A stretch of 27,252 nt of DNA from JAWKTM01 sp041399085 (GCA_041399085.1 JAWKTM010000086.1:1-27252), one strand, 5' to 3'. Positions 1-8,001 are shown, counted from the stretch's first letter. Numbers and translations: made by a program. Notes: a model not told the origin generated them from the letters alone.

Positions 1-173
1 AACCACTCCATCAACGGCCCGCTGGTATGCAGCGAAATCCGAAGCGATTCATATGGCTCGAACACTTCCAGAAACGGCAAATAGGCGTCGGCATAAGCCT
101 GCTCGAAGACATTGTCGAAATTGCCGATGGGTTGATGGTTGTGCAAAACCAAGCAAAGTCGGATCGGATGCAT
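1..173 (-). CDS. GH57-family glycoside hydrolase, N-terminal fragment (runs off window)
   Basis: Translating the minus strand from the ATG at 173 gives an open frame of 57 codons that leaves the window at base 1. The N-terminus reads MHPIRLCLVLHNHQPIGNF, and later has the stretch SLHTSGPLMEW. These are the two hallmark N-terminal segments of glycoside hydrolase family 57 (alpha-amylase / 4-alpha-glucanotransferase type): the HNHQP motif at the start of the first strand of the barrel and the HTSGP(L/M)xEW segment. Members act on alpha-glucans such as glycogen or starch. The catalytic residues lie beyond the window, so the exact activity cannot be told. No strong Shine-Dalgarno precedes the ATG, but the family match begins right at it. 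The gene lies 290 bp downstream of the ABC permease gene on the same strand, so it may be a separate unit. Confidence 0.85.
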   Translation of the reverse strand, partial: MHPIRLCLVLHNHQPIGNFDNVFEQAYADAYLPFLEVFEPYESLRISLHTSGPLMEW

Positions 174-463
174 GGGAGTGTTAGGGGCTTTGGCTGGAGG
201 TCGGGCGTTTGGGCAAAGCACGGCGCAGTCCGCATCAACCTTATGATCGGCAAATTCAACGCCGTTTAACGAGCGAACTTTTCCAAATCACGCGGTTTAA
301 ACATCCGCGATGGTCGTGCGAAATACGCGTGGCTTCCGGTCTAACACAGCTAGCGGCGCGGCGTCAACGGATGTTTGGTCCGATTCGCTTTGCTGCTTGC
401 CGGCTTGGGCCGCGAGGCGAATGACAAGGTTTGAACTAGCCGTTTGGCGATCGACGAATCGTG
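174..463. other. Intergenic gap between permease gene and GH57 gene
   Basis: This 290-bp gap holds no convincing gene on either strand. Its short open frames lie antisense to neighbours or lack family features. A weak inverted repeat (CGCGG at 291-295, CCGCG at 305-309) lies downstream of the permease stop but has no T-run, so it is not a convincing terminator. The promoter of the GH57 gene should be here, but I see no clear -35/-10 pair. Confidence 0.4.
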
Positions 464-1465
464 CTAGTGCAATCGAATCCGGGGGTCGAGCCAGATGTAG
501 CAGAGGTCGACCGCTAAATTGGTCACGACGAACAACGCGGCGATCATGATCGCGCCGGCTTGCACGACCATAAAGTCGTTCTCCTGCACGGCCGCGACGA
601 TGTATGTGCCCAATCCCGGCCAATCGAAAACCGTTTCCGTCAGTACCGCGCCGGACAGCAGCAACCCAATCTGAAAGCCCGCGATGTTCGCGATCGGAAC
701 GGCGGCGTTGGGCAAAGCGTGCCGCCAAACGATCCGCCAGCGAGCGGCGCCTTTGGCTCGCGCGGTTCGCACGAAATCGGACGATAGCACGTCGAGCATG
801 CTGGCTCGCGTGATCCGAGCGATGATCGCCATCGGAATCGAGCTAAGCGCCAGAGCTGGCAGACAGAGGTGCCGCAACGCCGCAAAGAACAGATCCACTC
901 GGCCGCGGATCAAAGTGTCGATCACGTACAACCCCGTCAGCGGCTCGAAGTCGAAGACGTAAGTCGGCAGCCGGGCGTTGGTCGGCATGCCGGTAAAAAT
1001 GCCTCGCAAGCAAATCCCCAAAAAGAACACCGGGACACTCACGCCCAACAAGGCCGCGAGCATGCACACATAATCCGGCCAACGATTGTGCCGCACCGCG
1101 GCCAACACGCCGGCGCCGATGCCGACGGGCACCGCGATCAGCACGGCGGCTAGCGTCAATTCGATTGTGGCCGGAATGCGTCGCCGCAGTGCGTCGCTGA
1201 TTCGCTCCGTAGGATCGGAAATCGAACGCCCTAGATCGCCGCGCGTGACGAGTTGCCAAAAGAACGAGCCAAGCTGCCGGTGAATCGGATCGTTCCAGCC
1301 ATATTGCTCGCGCAACGCCTCTAATTGCTCGGCGTCGGGATGTTGGCCGAATTGCGCCAAGAACGGATTGCCCGGCAGCGCTCGCATGGCGACAAAGATC
1401 AAGGCGACGGCCACCAACATCGTGGCCGCGCTGTGCAGCAGTCGCCGCAACACGTACGCGATCAC
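464..1465 (-). CDS. ABC transporter permease, peptide/nickel (DppB/OppB) type
   Basis: This 333-residue inner-membrane permease belongs to the binding-protein-dependent transport family (BPD_transp_1). The N-terminus MIAYVLRRLLHSAATMLVAV with the following ALPGNPF is typical of DppB/OppB/GsiC proteins. About six hydrophobic segments are present. The cytoplasmic EAA loop that docks the ATPase is visible as SDFVRTARAKGAARWRIVWR with HALPNA after it, in the usual place in the last third. Length is normal for the family (about 310-340). The start is GTG at 1465, overlapping the TGA of the upstream substrate-binding gene by 4 nt (GTGA), which implies translational coupling and supports this start. 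Family knowledge says such a permease needs a DppC-type partner and ATPases; neither is in this window. The exact substrate cannot be read from sequence. Confidence 0.93.
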   Translation of the reverse strand: MIAYVLRRLLHSAATMLVAVALIFVAMRALPGNPFLAQFGQHPDAEQLEALREQYGWNDPIHRQLGSFFWQLVTRGDLGRSISDPTERISDALRRRIPATIELTLAAVLIAVPVGIGAGVLAAVRHNRWPDYVCMLAALLGVSVPVFFLGICLRGIFTGMPTNARLPTYVFDFEPLTGLYVIDTLIRGRVDLFFAALRHLCLPALALSSIPMAIIARITRASMLDVLSSDFVRTARAKGAARWRIVWRHALPNAAVPIANIAGFQIGLLLSGAVLTETVFDWPGLGTYIVAAVQENDFMVVQAGAIMIAALFVVTNLAVDLCYIWLDPRIRLH

Positions 1466-3114
1466 GGCGCGGCCTCGATCCGAGCTAACCGCAGTCGCAC
1501 CAAGTTCGACGGATGCAGCAAGTAGCCTTTCAGCATGTCGCGCTGAGCAATACGGACTTGCGTATGCACCAGCGGCACGACCGGAGCATCGGCGAAAATC
1601 AGCTCTTGCGCCTGCAAATACATCTTCAGCCGCGCGGCGTCGTCCAGTTCGCTTTGGGCCGCAAGCAACAACCGATGAACTTCCGGGTTGTTATACCGGC
1701 TGAGATTATTGCCGTGCTCGCCGATGTTGTCCGAATCGAGCAGCGAGTAAAGAAAGTTGTCCGGGTCGTTGTTGTCGCTGCTCCAACCGGCCAAACCCAA
1801 TTCATGTCCGCCGCTCATCAAGTGATCAAAGTGCTGATTCACGGGCTTCGTCTGAATCTCCACGTCGATGCCGATCGCGGCCAGAGCATCCTTAATGAAA
1901 GATGCGGTTTGCAAAGGCTCCTGCATATAAGGCCGTGGCTGACTCATCACCGACAAAGTTAGCGACAGCGGCAACGCAAATCCCGCCTCGGCACTCGCCT
2001 CTTCCAGCAACTGCTTGGCCTGCGCCACGTCGTAAGGTCGATCCTTCAATTCGTTGTGATGACCCCACATCGCCGGTGGCACCATGTTGACGGCCGGCCG
2101 AGCATGACCGGCGTAAGCCACGTCGACCAACCGCGGCTTATCAATCGCGTGCGCGATCGCTTGCCGCACTTTGGTGTTGTCCAGCGGCGGCTTTTCCGTC
2201 TGCATCGTGAGATAGGCGACGTTCAATCCCGTCTGCTCCTGTAACACAATCCCCGGCGTCTTGGCCAACGCGTCCAGCTCCGCTGGCGGCAAGTTATCCG
2301 CGATGTGAATTTCGCCCCGTTTCAGTTGCGAGACGCGCGTCGCGCTCTCCGACACCGGTACGAAGATCGCGCGAGCCAAGTCCGGCTTGCCGCGCCAATG
2401 TTCGTCGAAAGCTTCCAGCACCAGTTGCTCATCCCGCAACCACCGAGCGAATCGAAACGGTCCGGTGCCGACCGGGTTCGCTCCGAAAGCTTCTTGATGC
2501 TGCTTAACGGCCGTCGGGCTAACGATGCTGGCCGGGAACATCGCGATGTTCTTCAAGAACACCGCGCTCGGTTCGCGAAGCTGAAACTGAACCGTCCGTT
2601 CGTCGATCGCCTCGACATCGGCGATGTTCGAAAAATTCGGCTTGTAGGGCCGGGCTTGCGTATAGGCGAACTCGGGCTGCTCGTCGATCAAGCGCCGAAA
2701 CGTGAAGACGACCGCTTCGGCGTTGAAGGGCGTTCCGTCGTGAAACAAAACATCCGGCCGCAAGTGAAACGTCCACGTCAGCCCATCGTCGCTGTGCTCC
2801 CAACGCTCGGCCAACGACGGCACAAGGTCCAACGTCTCGTCGTCGTAGGCAACGAGCGTGTCATACAAGTTGACGATCACCTTCACCGATTCGCCAATAT
2901 CGGTCGCGATTGGATCGAGCGATTGAGCGTCCTCGCCGCGACCATAGATCAGCGTGTCCGCCGGCGCCGACGCCGACTGGCCGCGACAGCCGCCCAACAA
3001 AACGACGCCGAACAAAGCGGCGCTCATCACGACGAACGGCCCTAGCAAGGCGACGTTCTCTTGGCGGCCGAACGACGCGCGGAATTTCTTCAGGCGGACA
3101 GCAAGATATCTCAT
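1462..3114 (-). CDS. ABC transporter substrate-binding lipoprotein, SBP_bac_5 (DppA/OppA) family
   Basis: This is the extracytoplasmic solute-binding protein of a peptide/nickel-type ABC importer, 550 residues from the ATG at 3114. A basic N-region is followed by a hydrophobic stretch ending in LLGGC, a lipobox with the lipidated Cys near residue 43. The family signature is clear: DAQSLDP near the start of the mature part, FHLRPDVLFHDGTPFNAEAV about 80 residues later, then GTGPFRF, VRQAIAHAIDKPRLV and LGLAGWSSDNNDPDNFL. Length fits family 5 proteins (about 500-560). A longer frame begins at a TTG at 3126 but ATG 3114 is more likely; an internal ATG at 3027 would give a very short signal peptide. 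The gene is followed by its permease with a 4-nt overlap. Peptides are the commonest ligands of this family, but heme, nickel and sugar ligands are also known, so the substrate is open. Confidence 0.93.
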   Translation of the reverse strand: MRYLAVRLKKFRASFGRQENVALLGPFVVMSAALFGVVLLGGCRGQSASAPADTLIYGRGEDAQSLDPIATDIGESVKVIVNLYDTLVAYDDETLDLVPSLAERWEHSDDGLTWTFHLRPDVLFHDGTPFNAEAVVFTFRRLIDEQPEFAYTQARPYKPNFSNIADVEAIDERTVQFQLREPSAVFLKNIAMFPASIVSPTAVKQHQEAFGANPVGTGPFRFARWLRDEQLVLEAFDEHWRGKPDLARAIFVPVSESATRVSQLKRGEIHIADNLPPAELDALAKTPGIVLQEQTGLNVAYLTMQTEKPPLDNTKVRQAIAHAIDKPRLVDVAYAGHARPAVNMVPPAMWGHHNELKDRPYDVAQAKQLLEEASAEAGFALPLSLTLSVMSQPRPYMQEPLQTASFIKDALAAIGIDVEIQTKPVNQHFDHLMSGGHELGLAGWSSDNNDPDNFLYSLLDSDNIGEHGNNLSRYNNPEVHRLLLAAQSELDDAARLKMYLQAQELIFADAPVVPLVHTQVRIAQRDMLKGYLLHPSNLVRLRLARIEAAP

Positions 3115-3218
3115 GCGAATATGCAACTCACGCGGAAAACGATGAACACCAACCGAACGACAACACGGTTTGGCATTCTATCGGTCTGGCAACGTCCGCG
3201 TGAACCGACCGTGGCGAC

Positions 3219-3660
3219 CTATTCCGCCAAGGTCGGCATGCGAGCCAGATCGAGCCCCAGTCGCATCGACTCCATATCCGCGGCCTTGGCGACGTAGTCG
3301 GCCGGATGTTGCCGGTTGAAAGCGGCCGACGGCAACGGAGTTTGCCACGGATCGGCGAAGGTCACGCCCATGTCGTGATACCACGTCTGGCCTTCGGCAA
3401 GCAGATCGAAGACCACGGGTTGATCGCTATCTTCGCGCAGAACTTGCCAGCGAATCGTCGTGGCCGGGTCGGCGTTCGGATAACAACTGTTGCGATCTTC
3501 CCAAGCGAAACGGCGGCTCGACGTATTGCTGGGAAGCCTCGGCGGAGAAACCCAGATGCTGGACCAGCGATACCGCTCCGGGTCGAGTCACAATGATCGA
3601 TTCCTGCAACTCCAATCGCAGGCCAATTTGATAAGGCCGCTGCGTGCTATCGAGTCGGCT
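3219..3660 (-). pseudogene. Out-of-frame C-terminal remainder of the Ser/Thr kinase gene
   Basis: After the kinase frame stops at 3647, coding-like sequence continues in two other frames. From about 3655 the frame reading KASRLDSTQRPYQIGLRLEL continues the protein; near 3508 it shifts again and the third frame reads AWEDRNSCYPNADPATTIRW, then QPVVFDLLAEGQTWYHDMG, and ends MPTLAE at a TAG (3219-3221). Removing one base near 3655 and one near 3508, plus the two compensating indels near 4280 and 4095, would restore one protein of 1008 residues, since the 3029-bp span has exactly two surplus bases. The sequence on each side keeps protein-like composition with no in-frame stop in the corrected path. 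So the damage is either very recent decay or consensus error in the assembly. Confidence 0.7.
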
Positions 3661-6247
3661 GGCCTTGGTCGGCTCGCACCACGACACGGAACAACTCGAC
3701 TTCCGACATCGCCTGCTTCGGATCGCGTTCGCAACCGCCTGTCTCCAACAGCCGCTCGCTGATCGCCAACAATCCCTGCTCCCATTCCAATCGCAGCGGC
3801 GTGGCTTCCGGCACGCGAACAAACGTCGCTTCGCCTCGCGCGACGCAATCGGTCAAGCCGATCGGTTGAACGGGCAACATCATGCCATTGCCATTCATCA
3901 TGCCGCTGGCTGAATTCGGGGCGTCAATCTCCAGGAACGTGGCCGAGGCCGAACCAGCGACGCCAGACTCCGTCGCGTTGACAATCGTCATGGCACATTG
4001 GTCGAACTTCAACGTCTCGACTTGATTCACGCCAAACAACGCGACCGAGCCGCTCAACATCGTCGGCACTTCCAAACGAAATTGAATTCGCGCCAAGTCA
4101 CCCCGCCGCCAACCATGCGAATCATCTGTCGCGAGTCGGAAAAGTTGGTCGCGTTGCGTCCAAACACGATCAGCGGCTGAAAGCCATCGGCGGCTCGAAT
4201 CTCTAAATTGTGATCGGCCAACGTAAACGTGTCTTCGATAAACGAGTCGCTGGCGAGCACAATCTCCACACATTGGCCATCTGGGAAGCAACCTCGCGGC
4301 CTTGGACAGCGAGTCGACGCGATAGGCATCTTCAGACAGCGTTCCCATGTCGGAGCCGCCGACCACGATCGTGCGAACCCGTTCGTTCAACGCCTCCTGT
4401 GCTCGCATATCTTCCAAATCGACACTCGGCATCGGGCTCGTTGCGGCCGAAGCCACCACTTCGGTTACGGCCGTACTGTTACCGGTGGATGTCGAATCGT
4501 TGTTCGGCGATTTGTTGCCGTTAGCGACGGAGCTCGACGTTGTGGTCGGCGTTGTTGGCACGCTGGTCCCGCTCCCACGAGGCTCCGACGCCCGAGGCGG
4601 AGCGACGGATGACGATGTGCTGCGCGACGGCGTCGCCGTCGTGGCGGATGCCAACGTGTTGCCGGCTTCGAGTTCGCCAGCCGAACCAGTTCGCGGCGTT
4701 GAATCACGTCCTTCGTCGCTGACACTGCTGGTGCCGGTTGTCGTCGAAGCCCGAGCCGACTCGAAAGGCGAAGGCGGTTCGGCCGAAGGCACGGGCGGCG
4801 CGACCGTAGGACTTACGGCCTCGTTCGGCGACGAACTGCCAGCTTCATTCGCCGACGGCACACTACTCTCAGAGTCCGTCGTTCGATCATTTGGAGCGCT
4901 CAGCGAATCGCGACGCTCCGCGGCCGAAGCTTCGCGGATCGGCGCGGGCAGCTTCGGGTCGGGAATCCTCAGCGACGAATCACTGCGAGACGAAAGTTCG
5001 ACGAACAACACGGCCGCCAACAAAATCCCCGTCGGAGCGATCCACGGCAGATGCCGCTCCAGCCAATTCCGCTCGGCGGCTTCCGTCGTCACCCATACCG
5101 GCCCGCTGCGATCCGAATGTGGCAAGCCGAGATCGTCGGCCAACAAAATCAATTCGCCAATCAATTCGCTGGGCCGTTGGTAACGCTTTTCGGGCTGTTT
5201 GGCCAACAGCTTCATCACGATGCGGACCAACTCGTCCGGCAGATCGCCTCGCAATCGCCGCGGATCGGGCGGCTCCTCGCTGCTGTGACTCAACAGCTTC
5301 TGCAGCACGGTGCCTTCGGGAAACGGCGGCAATCCGGTCAGCATGAAGTAGATCGTACAGCCGAGCGAATACAGATCGCTGCGCACGTCGGTGTTTCGAG
5401 GATCGCGAGCCTGTTCGGGCGAGATGTAGTCGAACGTGCCCAGCGTCACGCCGCTGGCGGTCAAATCCTGGGAAGACGCCTCGACCTGATGCAGCCGCGC
5501 CAACCCCATATCAACCAGCTTCACGCGGCCATCGGGCATCACCAGCACGTTCGACGGTTTAATGTCGCGATGCACTACGTCGCGCCGCGAGGCATGATCC
5601 AACGCCTCGGCCACCTGCCGCGTGTAATGCACGGCTTCGTCCAGCGACAGCGGCCCTTTGTGATCGACCAAGTCGCGGACATTCACGCCCTCGATATATT
5701 CAAAGACGATGTAGTTCCAGCCACGATCTTGGCCGACGTAGTAGACGCGGGCAATGTTCGGATGGTCCAGTCGCGCGGCGCTCTGAGCCTCGTTCTTAAA
5801 ACGCCGCAGCACCTCGTCGTCCGTGGCATCCTTCGAGACCACTTTCACGGCCACGGTTCGGCCCAATTCGGTATCAATCGCGCGGAACACCGCGCCCATA
5901 CCGCCGCCGCCCACGAACTCTTCCAACATGAAATGGTTCAGCCGCTGGCCTTCCAGCTCGCGTCCCATCTCGTGCGGACGCATGGGAACCGGCAAATTCG
6001 TCGGCGGAGCGACCGGCGCCCCTTTCGAGATCACGGTCTTATCGTTCTCCAACGGCGGCTCGGCCGAGGCAAAGTCCGCTCCGGTAACAGCCAGCTTGCG
6101 GCGCGATGTCGATCCGCCCGCCGCATCGGGGCGAGCGTTCTCTGGCTTAGGCACGCGAACATCCGGCGATCCCGCCGCGGCGGGCGGCGTTTCGCTCGGT
6201 CGGGCAAGGCCCGGATCGTTTTCGTGGCTGGAACGATCGTTCAGCAT
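3647..6247 (-). CDS. PrkC-type membrane Ser/Thr protein kinase with disrupted C-terminal domain
   Basis: As read, this is an 866-residue protein. Residues 1-105 are a variable, Pro-rich N-terminus. A Hanks-type kinase domain follows at about 107-370: glycine loop GGGGMGAVF (113-121), catalytic Lys in VAVKVV (135), HRDIKPSN (Asp 228), DMG in place of DFG (246-248), and SPEQ (276-279). A single membrane segment lies at about 402-418, then a roughly 180-residue Ser/Thr/Pro-rich linker with many TTT/SSS runs, then an extracytoplasmic domain that looks like a parallel beta-helix. Expected role: a signalling kinase phosphorylating Ser/Thr on cytoplasmic targets. The kinase core looks intact and active. 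In the C-terminal domain, coding sense between about 4285 and 4095 is in another frame (FPDGQCVEIVLASDSFIEDT and on), and the final part is out of frame after 3655. The start ATG at 6247 has no obvious Shine-Dalgarno directly before it. An antisense open frame of 402 codons over this gene is a shadow. Confidence 0.88.
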   Translation of the reverse strand: MLNDRSSHENDPGLARPSETPPAAAGSPDVRVPKPENARPDAAGGSTSRRKLAVTGADFASAEPPLENDKTVISKGAPVAPPTNLPVPMRPHEMGRELEGQRLNHFMLEEFVGGGGMGAVFRAIDTELGRTVAVKVVSKDATDDEVLRRFKNEAQSAARLDHPNIARVYYVGQDRGWNYIVFEYIEGVNVRDLVDHKGPLSLDEAVHYTRQVAEALDHASRRDVVHRDIKPSNVLVMPDGRVKLVDMGLARLHQVEASSQDLTASGVTLGTFDYISPEQARDPRNTDVRSDLYSLGCTIYFMLTGLPPFPEGTVLQKLLSHSSEEPPDPRRLRGDLPDELVRIVMKLLAKQPEKRYQRPSELIGELILLADDLGLPHSDRSGPVWVTTEAAERNWLERHLPWIAPTGILLAAVLFVELSSRSDSSLRIPDPKLPAPIREASAAERRDSLSAPNDRTTDSESSVPSANEAGSSSPNEAVSPTVAPPVPSAEPPSPFESARASTTTGTSSVSDEGRDSTPRTGSAGELEAGNTLASATTATPSRSTSSSVAPPRASEPRGSGTSVPTTPTTTSSSVANGNKSPNNDSTSTGNSTAVTEVVASAATSPMPSVDLEDMRAQEALNERVRTIVVGGSDMGTLSEDAYRVDSLSKAARLLPRWPMCGDCARQRLVYRRHVYVGRSQFRDSSRRWLSAADRVWTQRDQLFRLATDDSHGWRRGDLARIQFRLEVPTMLSGSVALFGVNQVETLKFDQCAMTIVNATESGVAGSASATFLEIDAPNSASGMMNGNGMMLPVQPIGLTDCVARGEATFVRVPEATPLRLEWEQGLLAISERLLETGGCERDPKQAMSEVELFRVVVRADQGQPTR

Positions 6248-6787
6248 GACATCCGCTAGCGTCCGCCCCTTTGGAGCGCCGCAGACCTCCTATTGATATA
6301 AGGATCCATCCTGTGGCTGTACGGACGAATGTCCGACAAGCTGAAATCGCCGAAGAGAAGAGTGTTTGTTACGGAATCCCAACCGCACGCTTCGATTTTA
6401 TTCGGCTTGAAATCCATCGTCAACAAATAAATCTTTATGTCGCCTAAGGTTACGCCGGTTCCGCCGCCCTTATTCGCGGCTAACGGAGAGCCGCGAATCG
6501 AATGCAGCGAATATGACTGTCGTGCAGCCCGCAACCCTCGCGCCGCGTGCCGCCCACGGCTCTTCGCGCGAGCATTCCGGCGGTCAGCGTTGCGGCGATC
6601 GGACAGCCGATACAAACGGACTCCGTCAGCAGTAAGTTTTCGCGAATCGCCGCCGTTGCTTGTTGAAGCCCGCCGAGCCGCGATTAGCTTGAGACTTGAC
6701 GCTCGACATCCGCGTGACTGACGTCGCGGATTCTCTTCTCACCGAGCGAACTCTCGCGCTCACTCGACACATCCAAAGGGGCTCATC
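6248..6787. other. 540-bp intergenic region between divergent genes
   Basis: This lies between the kinase gene (-) and the small secreted protein gene (+) and should hold promoters for both. I see no family-like gene; a 119-codon minus-strand frame (6256-6615) has no recognisable motif and an odd Arg/Ala-rich start. It contains two inverted repeats, at 6472-6498 and 6708-6731. The second (ATCCGCG / CGCGGAT) is followed by TCTCTTCTC and lies 57 bp before the + gene. I cannot assign a promoter with confidence. Confidence 0.5.
6472..6498. repeat. Perfect 9-bp inverted repeat (hairpin)
   Basis: ATTCGCGGC at 6472-6480 is followed by a 9-nt loop and its exact reverse complement GCCGCGAAT at 6490-6498. 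It has no T-run, so it is not a typical terminator. It could be a dispersed intergenic hairpin or an operator. No second copy is visible in this window. Confidence 0.6.
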
Positions 6788-7360
6788 ATGCGCGCATTCG
6801 TTGCCGTTCTGTCTAGCACTGCGCTCGTCGCGCTGTTCTCATCGTCGCTGGCCGCCCAACCGCCGGGCTGTTGTGACTCCGCGGGCGTCCCGCAAGTTCC
6901 CACGGTCGTGATTGGCGAGCCGATCACCTACGACGTCGCCTACCGGAATCTGCAAATCGCTGAGTTACAGTCGCGGCTGGCTGACGGCGTGGACTATCCG
7001 CTGCGGCTGCGGCAACTGGATACGGAAATCAAGCTGGCCGACGCCGAACTACAGTCGCTGCGTCGGATCAACGCCAACTATTCGAAGTTCAATCGAGTCA
7101 GCAACGACGGCGGCCCGCTGTTGCTGGAGCGAGAGCAGTTCAAACTGGACCTGCTCCGCGCCGAACTGCGGCTAAAGAACCTCCGGGACGAGCGATTTCT
7201 GCTCAATCGCCATCTGAGCGAACAACGGCGGCTTCATCAGTTGCTCGTGCAGCGAGCCCGGCAGCAAGTGGAAGCCTCAACGCCGACTCAGGCCAAAGAA
7301 TCGGTCATCATTGTCGGCCCGGCAAACGGCCGAGTGGCAAATCGCCCCCACATGCCGTAG
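6788..7360 (+). CDS. Small secreted coiled-coil protein, function unknown
   Basis: This 190-residue protein starts at the ATG at 6788 with a good Shine-Dalgarno (AAAGGGG at 6775-6781). A signal peptide is visible: MRAF, a hydrophobic core rich in V, A, L and S, and a likely cleavage after SSSLAA. The mature part begins with a short Pro/Cys segment (PPGCC), then from about residue 50 to 165 is charged and leucine-rich with heptad-like spacing (IAELQSRLADGVDYPLRLRQ and LLRAELRLKNLRDERFLLNR), suggesting a long alpha-helical coiled coil. I recognise no catalytic motif. It may be a periplasmic structural or adaptor protein. It is not obviously part of an operon; repeat-rich DNA follows. Confidence 0.75.
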   Translation: MRAFVAVLSSTALVALFSSSLAAQPPGCCDSAGVPQVPTVVIGEPITYDVAYRNLQIAELQSRLADGVDYPLRLRQLDTEIKLADAELQSLRRINANYSKFNRVSNDGGPLLLEREQFKLDLLRAELRLKNLRDERFLLNRHLSEQRRLHQLLVQRARQQVEASTPTQAKESVIIVGPANGRVANRPHMP

Positions 7361-7485
7361 TCAACGTGTATCACTGTGGCAATTGCCCAGTCATCATTGG
7401 GACAAGAATACTTCTCGCCATGACCAACAGCGCCTTCGGCATGCTTTTGCAGTCGTTGGTGTCGTATTTCGGTCTTATGGCGCAT

Positions 7486-7612
7486 TAAAGACGCCGCCAA
7501 TCGACAAAAAGATACCACCAATCCTAAAAATGACGCCGCCAAGTTAAGAAATGACACCGCCAAGTCTAAAAAGATGCCGCCAAGTCGCGAAAAGATGCCG
7601 CCAATTGCCACG
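7486..7612 (+). repeat. Degenerate 21-bp tandem repeats, KDAA-like heptads
   Basis: Six copies of a core resembling AAAGAYGCCGCCAA begin with the GAY triplet at 7490, 7511, 7532, 7553, 7573 and 7594, a period of 21 bp except one step of 20. Looser copies occur near 7636, 7683 and 7738. In one frame the first four units read KDAANRQ, KDTTNPK, NDAAKLR, NDTAKSK; after the 20-bp step the frame moves and the next units read KDAAKSR and KDAAN. This looks like a former lysine/alanine-rich heptad-repeat coding sequence with a 1-bp loss, but a non-coding origin is possible. Confidence 0.7.
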
Positions 7613-7820
7613 ATGACTCGAACAATCGCAAAAAAGACGCCTGCCACCAATCGCAGCTTGGACAAACAGTTAATGCCTAAAAGACGCCGCCAAAGCCATC
7701 TTAGCGCCACGAGCTTGGAGTCCACCAAAGACATCGGAGACGCCGACAAAGGCGTCCGAGATAAATATCGTCCGGTCCAAGACGCCTAAGAGCTGCTCGG
7801 ATAGCGCTAACTTGCGTCGG

Positions 7821-7904
7821 CAGAAGCCTAAGGAATCCGCCCAGAAGCGTAAGGAATCCGCCCAGAAGCCTAAGGAATCCGGCCAGAAGCGTAAGGGAGC
7901 GTCC
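7821..7904 (+). repeat. Four tandem 21-bp repeats
   Basis: Units begin at 7821, 7842, 7863 and 7884 and follow the pattern CAGAAGCSTAAGGAATCCGSC, the last unit diverging at its end. They differ at only a few bases, alternating CCT and CGT. In the open plus frame they encode QKPKESA, QKRKESA, QKPKESG and QKRKGAS, followed by Arg and a TGA at 7908-7910. That frame is open from 7674 but has no ATG, so a gene cannot be called. The period equals that of the degenerate array upstream. Confidence 0.9.
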
Positions 7905-7943
7905 CGATGAAATCTCTACGGACCGAAGTTAGGCCGCAGAGCC

Positions 7944-7995
7944 GCTGGCCAGCACTCGCTGGGGCTCGCTTCGCTCGACCCCAGGCACGGCCAGC
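7944..7995. repeat. Nested inverted repeat (large hairpin)
   Basis: The outer arms GCTGGCC (7944-7950) and GGCCAGC (7989-7995) are perfect complements; inside, CTGGGG (7959-7964) pairs with CCCCAG (7979-7984). It has no T-run. From memory, similar CTGGGG...CCCCAG hairpins recur between genes in planctomycete genomes; I cannot check this here. Confidence 0.6.
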
Positions 7996-8001
7996 CTCTC
8001 C

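Noticed and set aside
2305..3045. 246-codon plus-strand open frame
   Set aside because: It is antisense to the substrate-binding protein gene, which has full family support.
4347..5183. 278-codon plus-strand open frame
   Set aside because: It is antisense to the Ser/Thr/Pro-rich linker of the kinase and is low-complexity for that reason.
5051..6259. 402-codon plus-strand open frame over the kinase gene
   Set aside because: It is antisense to a clear kinase domain; its translation is His/Arg/Gln-rich with no motif, as expected of a shadow in G+C-rich DNA.
6256..6615. 119-codon minus-strand frame upstream of the kinase
   Set aside because: No motif, Arg-rich start, crosses the inverted repeat at 6472-6498; more likely intergenic.
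7288..7749. 153-codon minus-strand frame with apparent membrane-like segments
   Set aside because: The hydrophobic pattern (GGIFLDLAVSFLNLAASFLG) is the reverse complement of the 21-bp repeats, and the frame runs into the 3' end of a supported plus-strand gene.
7821..7904. CRISPR-like array
   Set aside because: Units are 21 bp and contiguous with no spacers; no cas genes are in the window.
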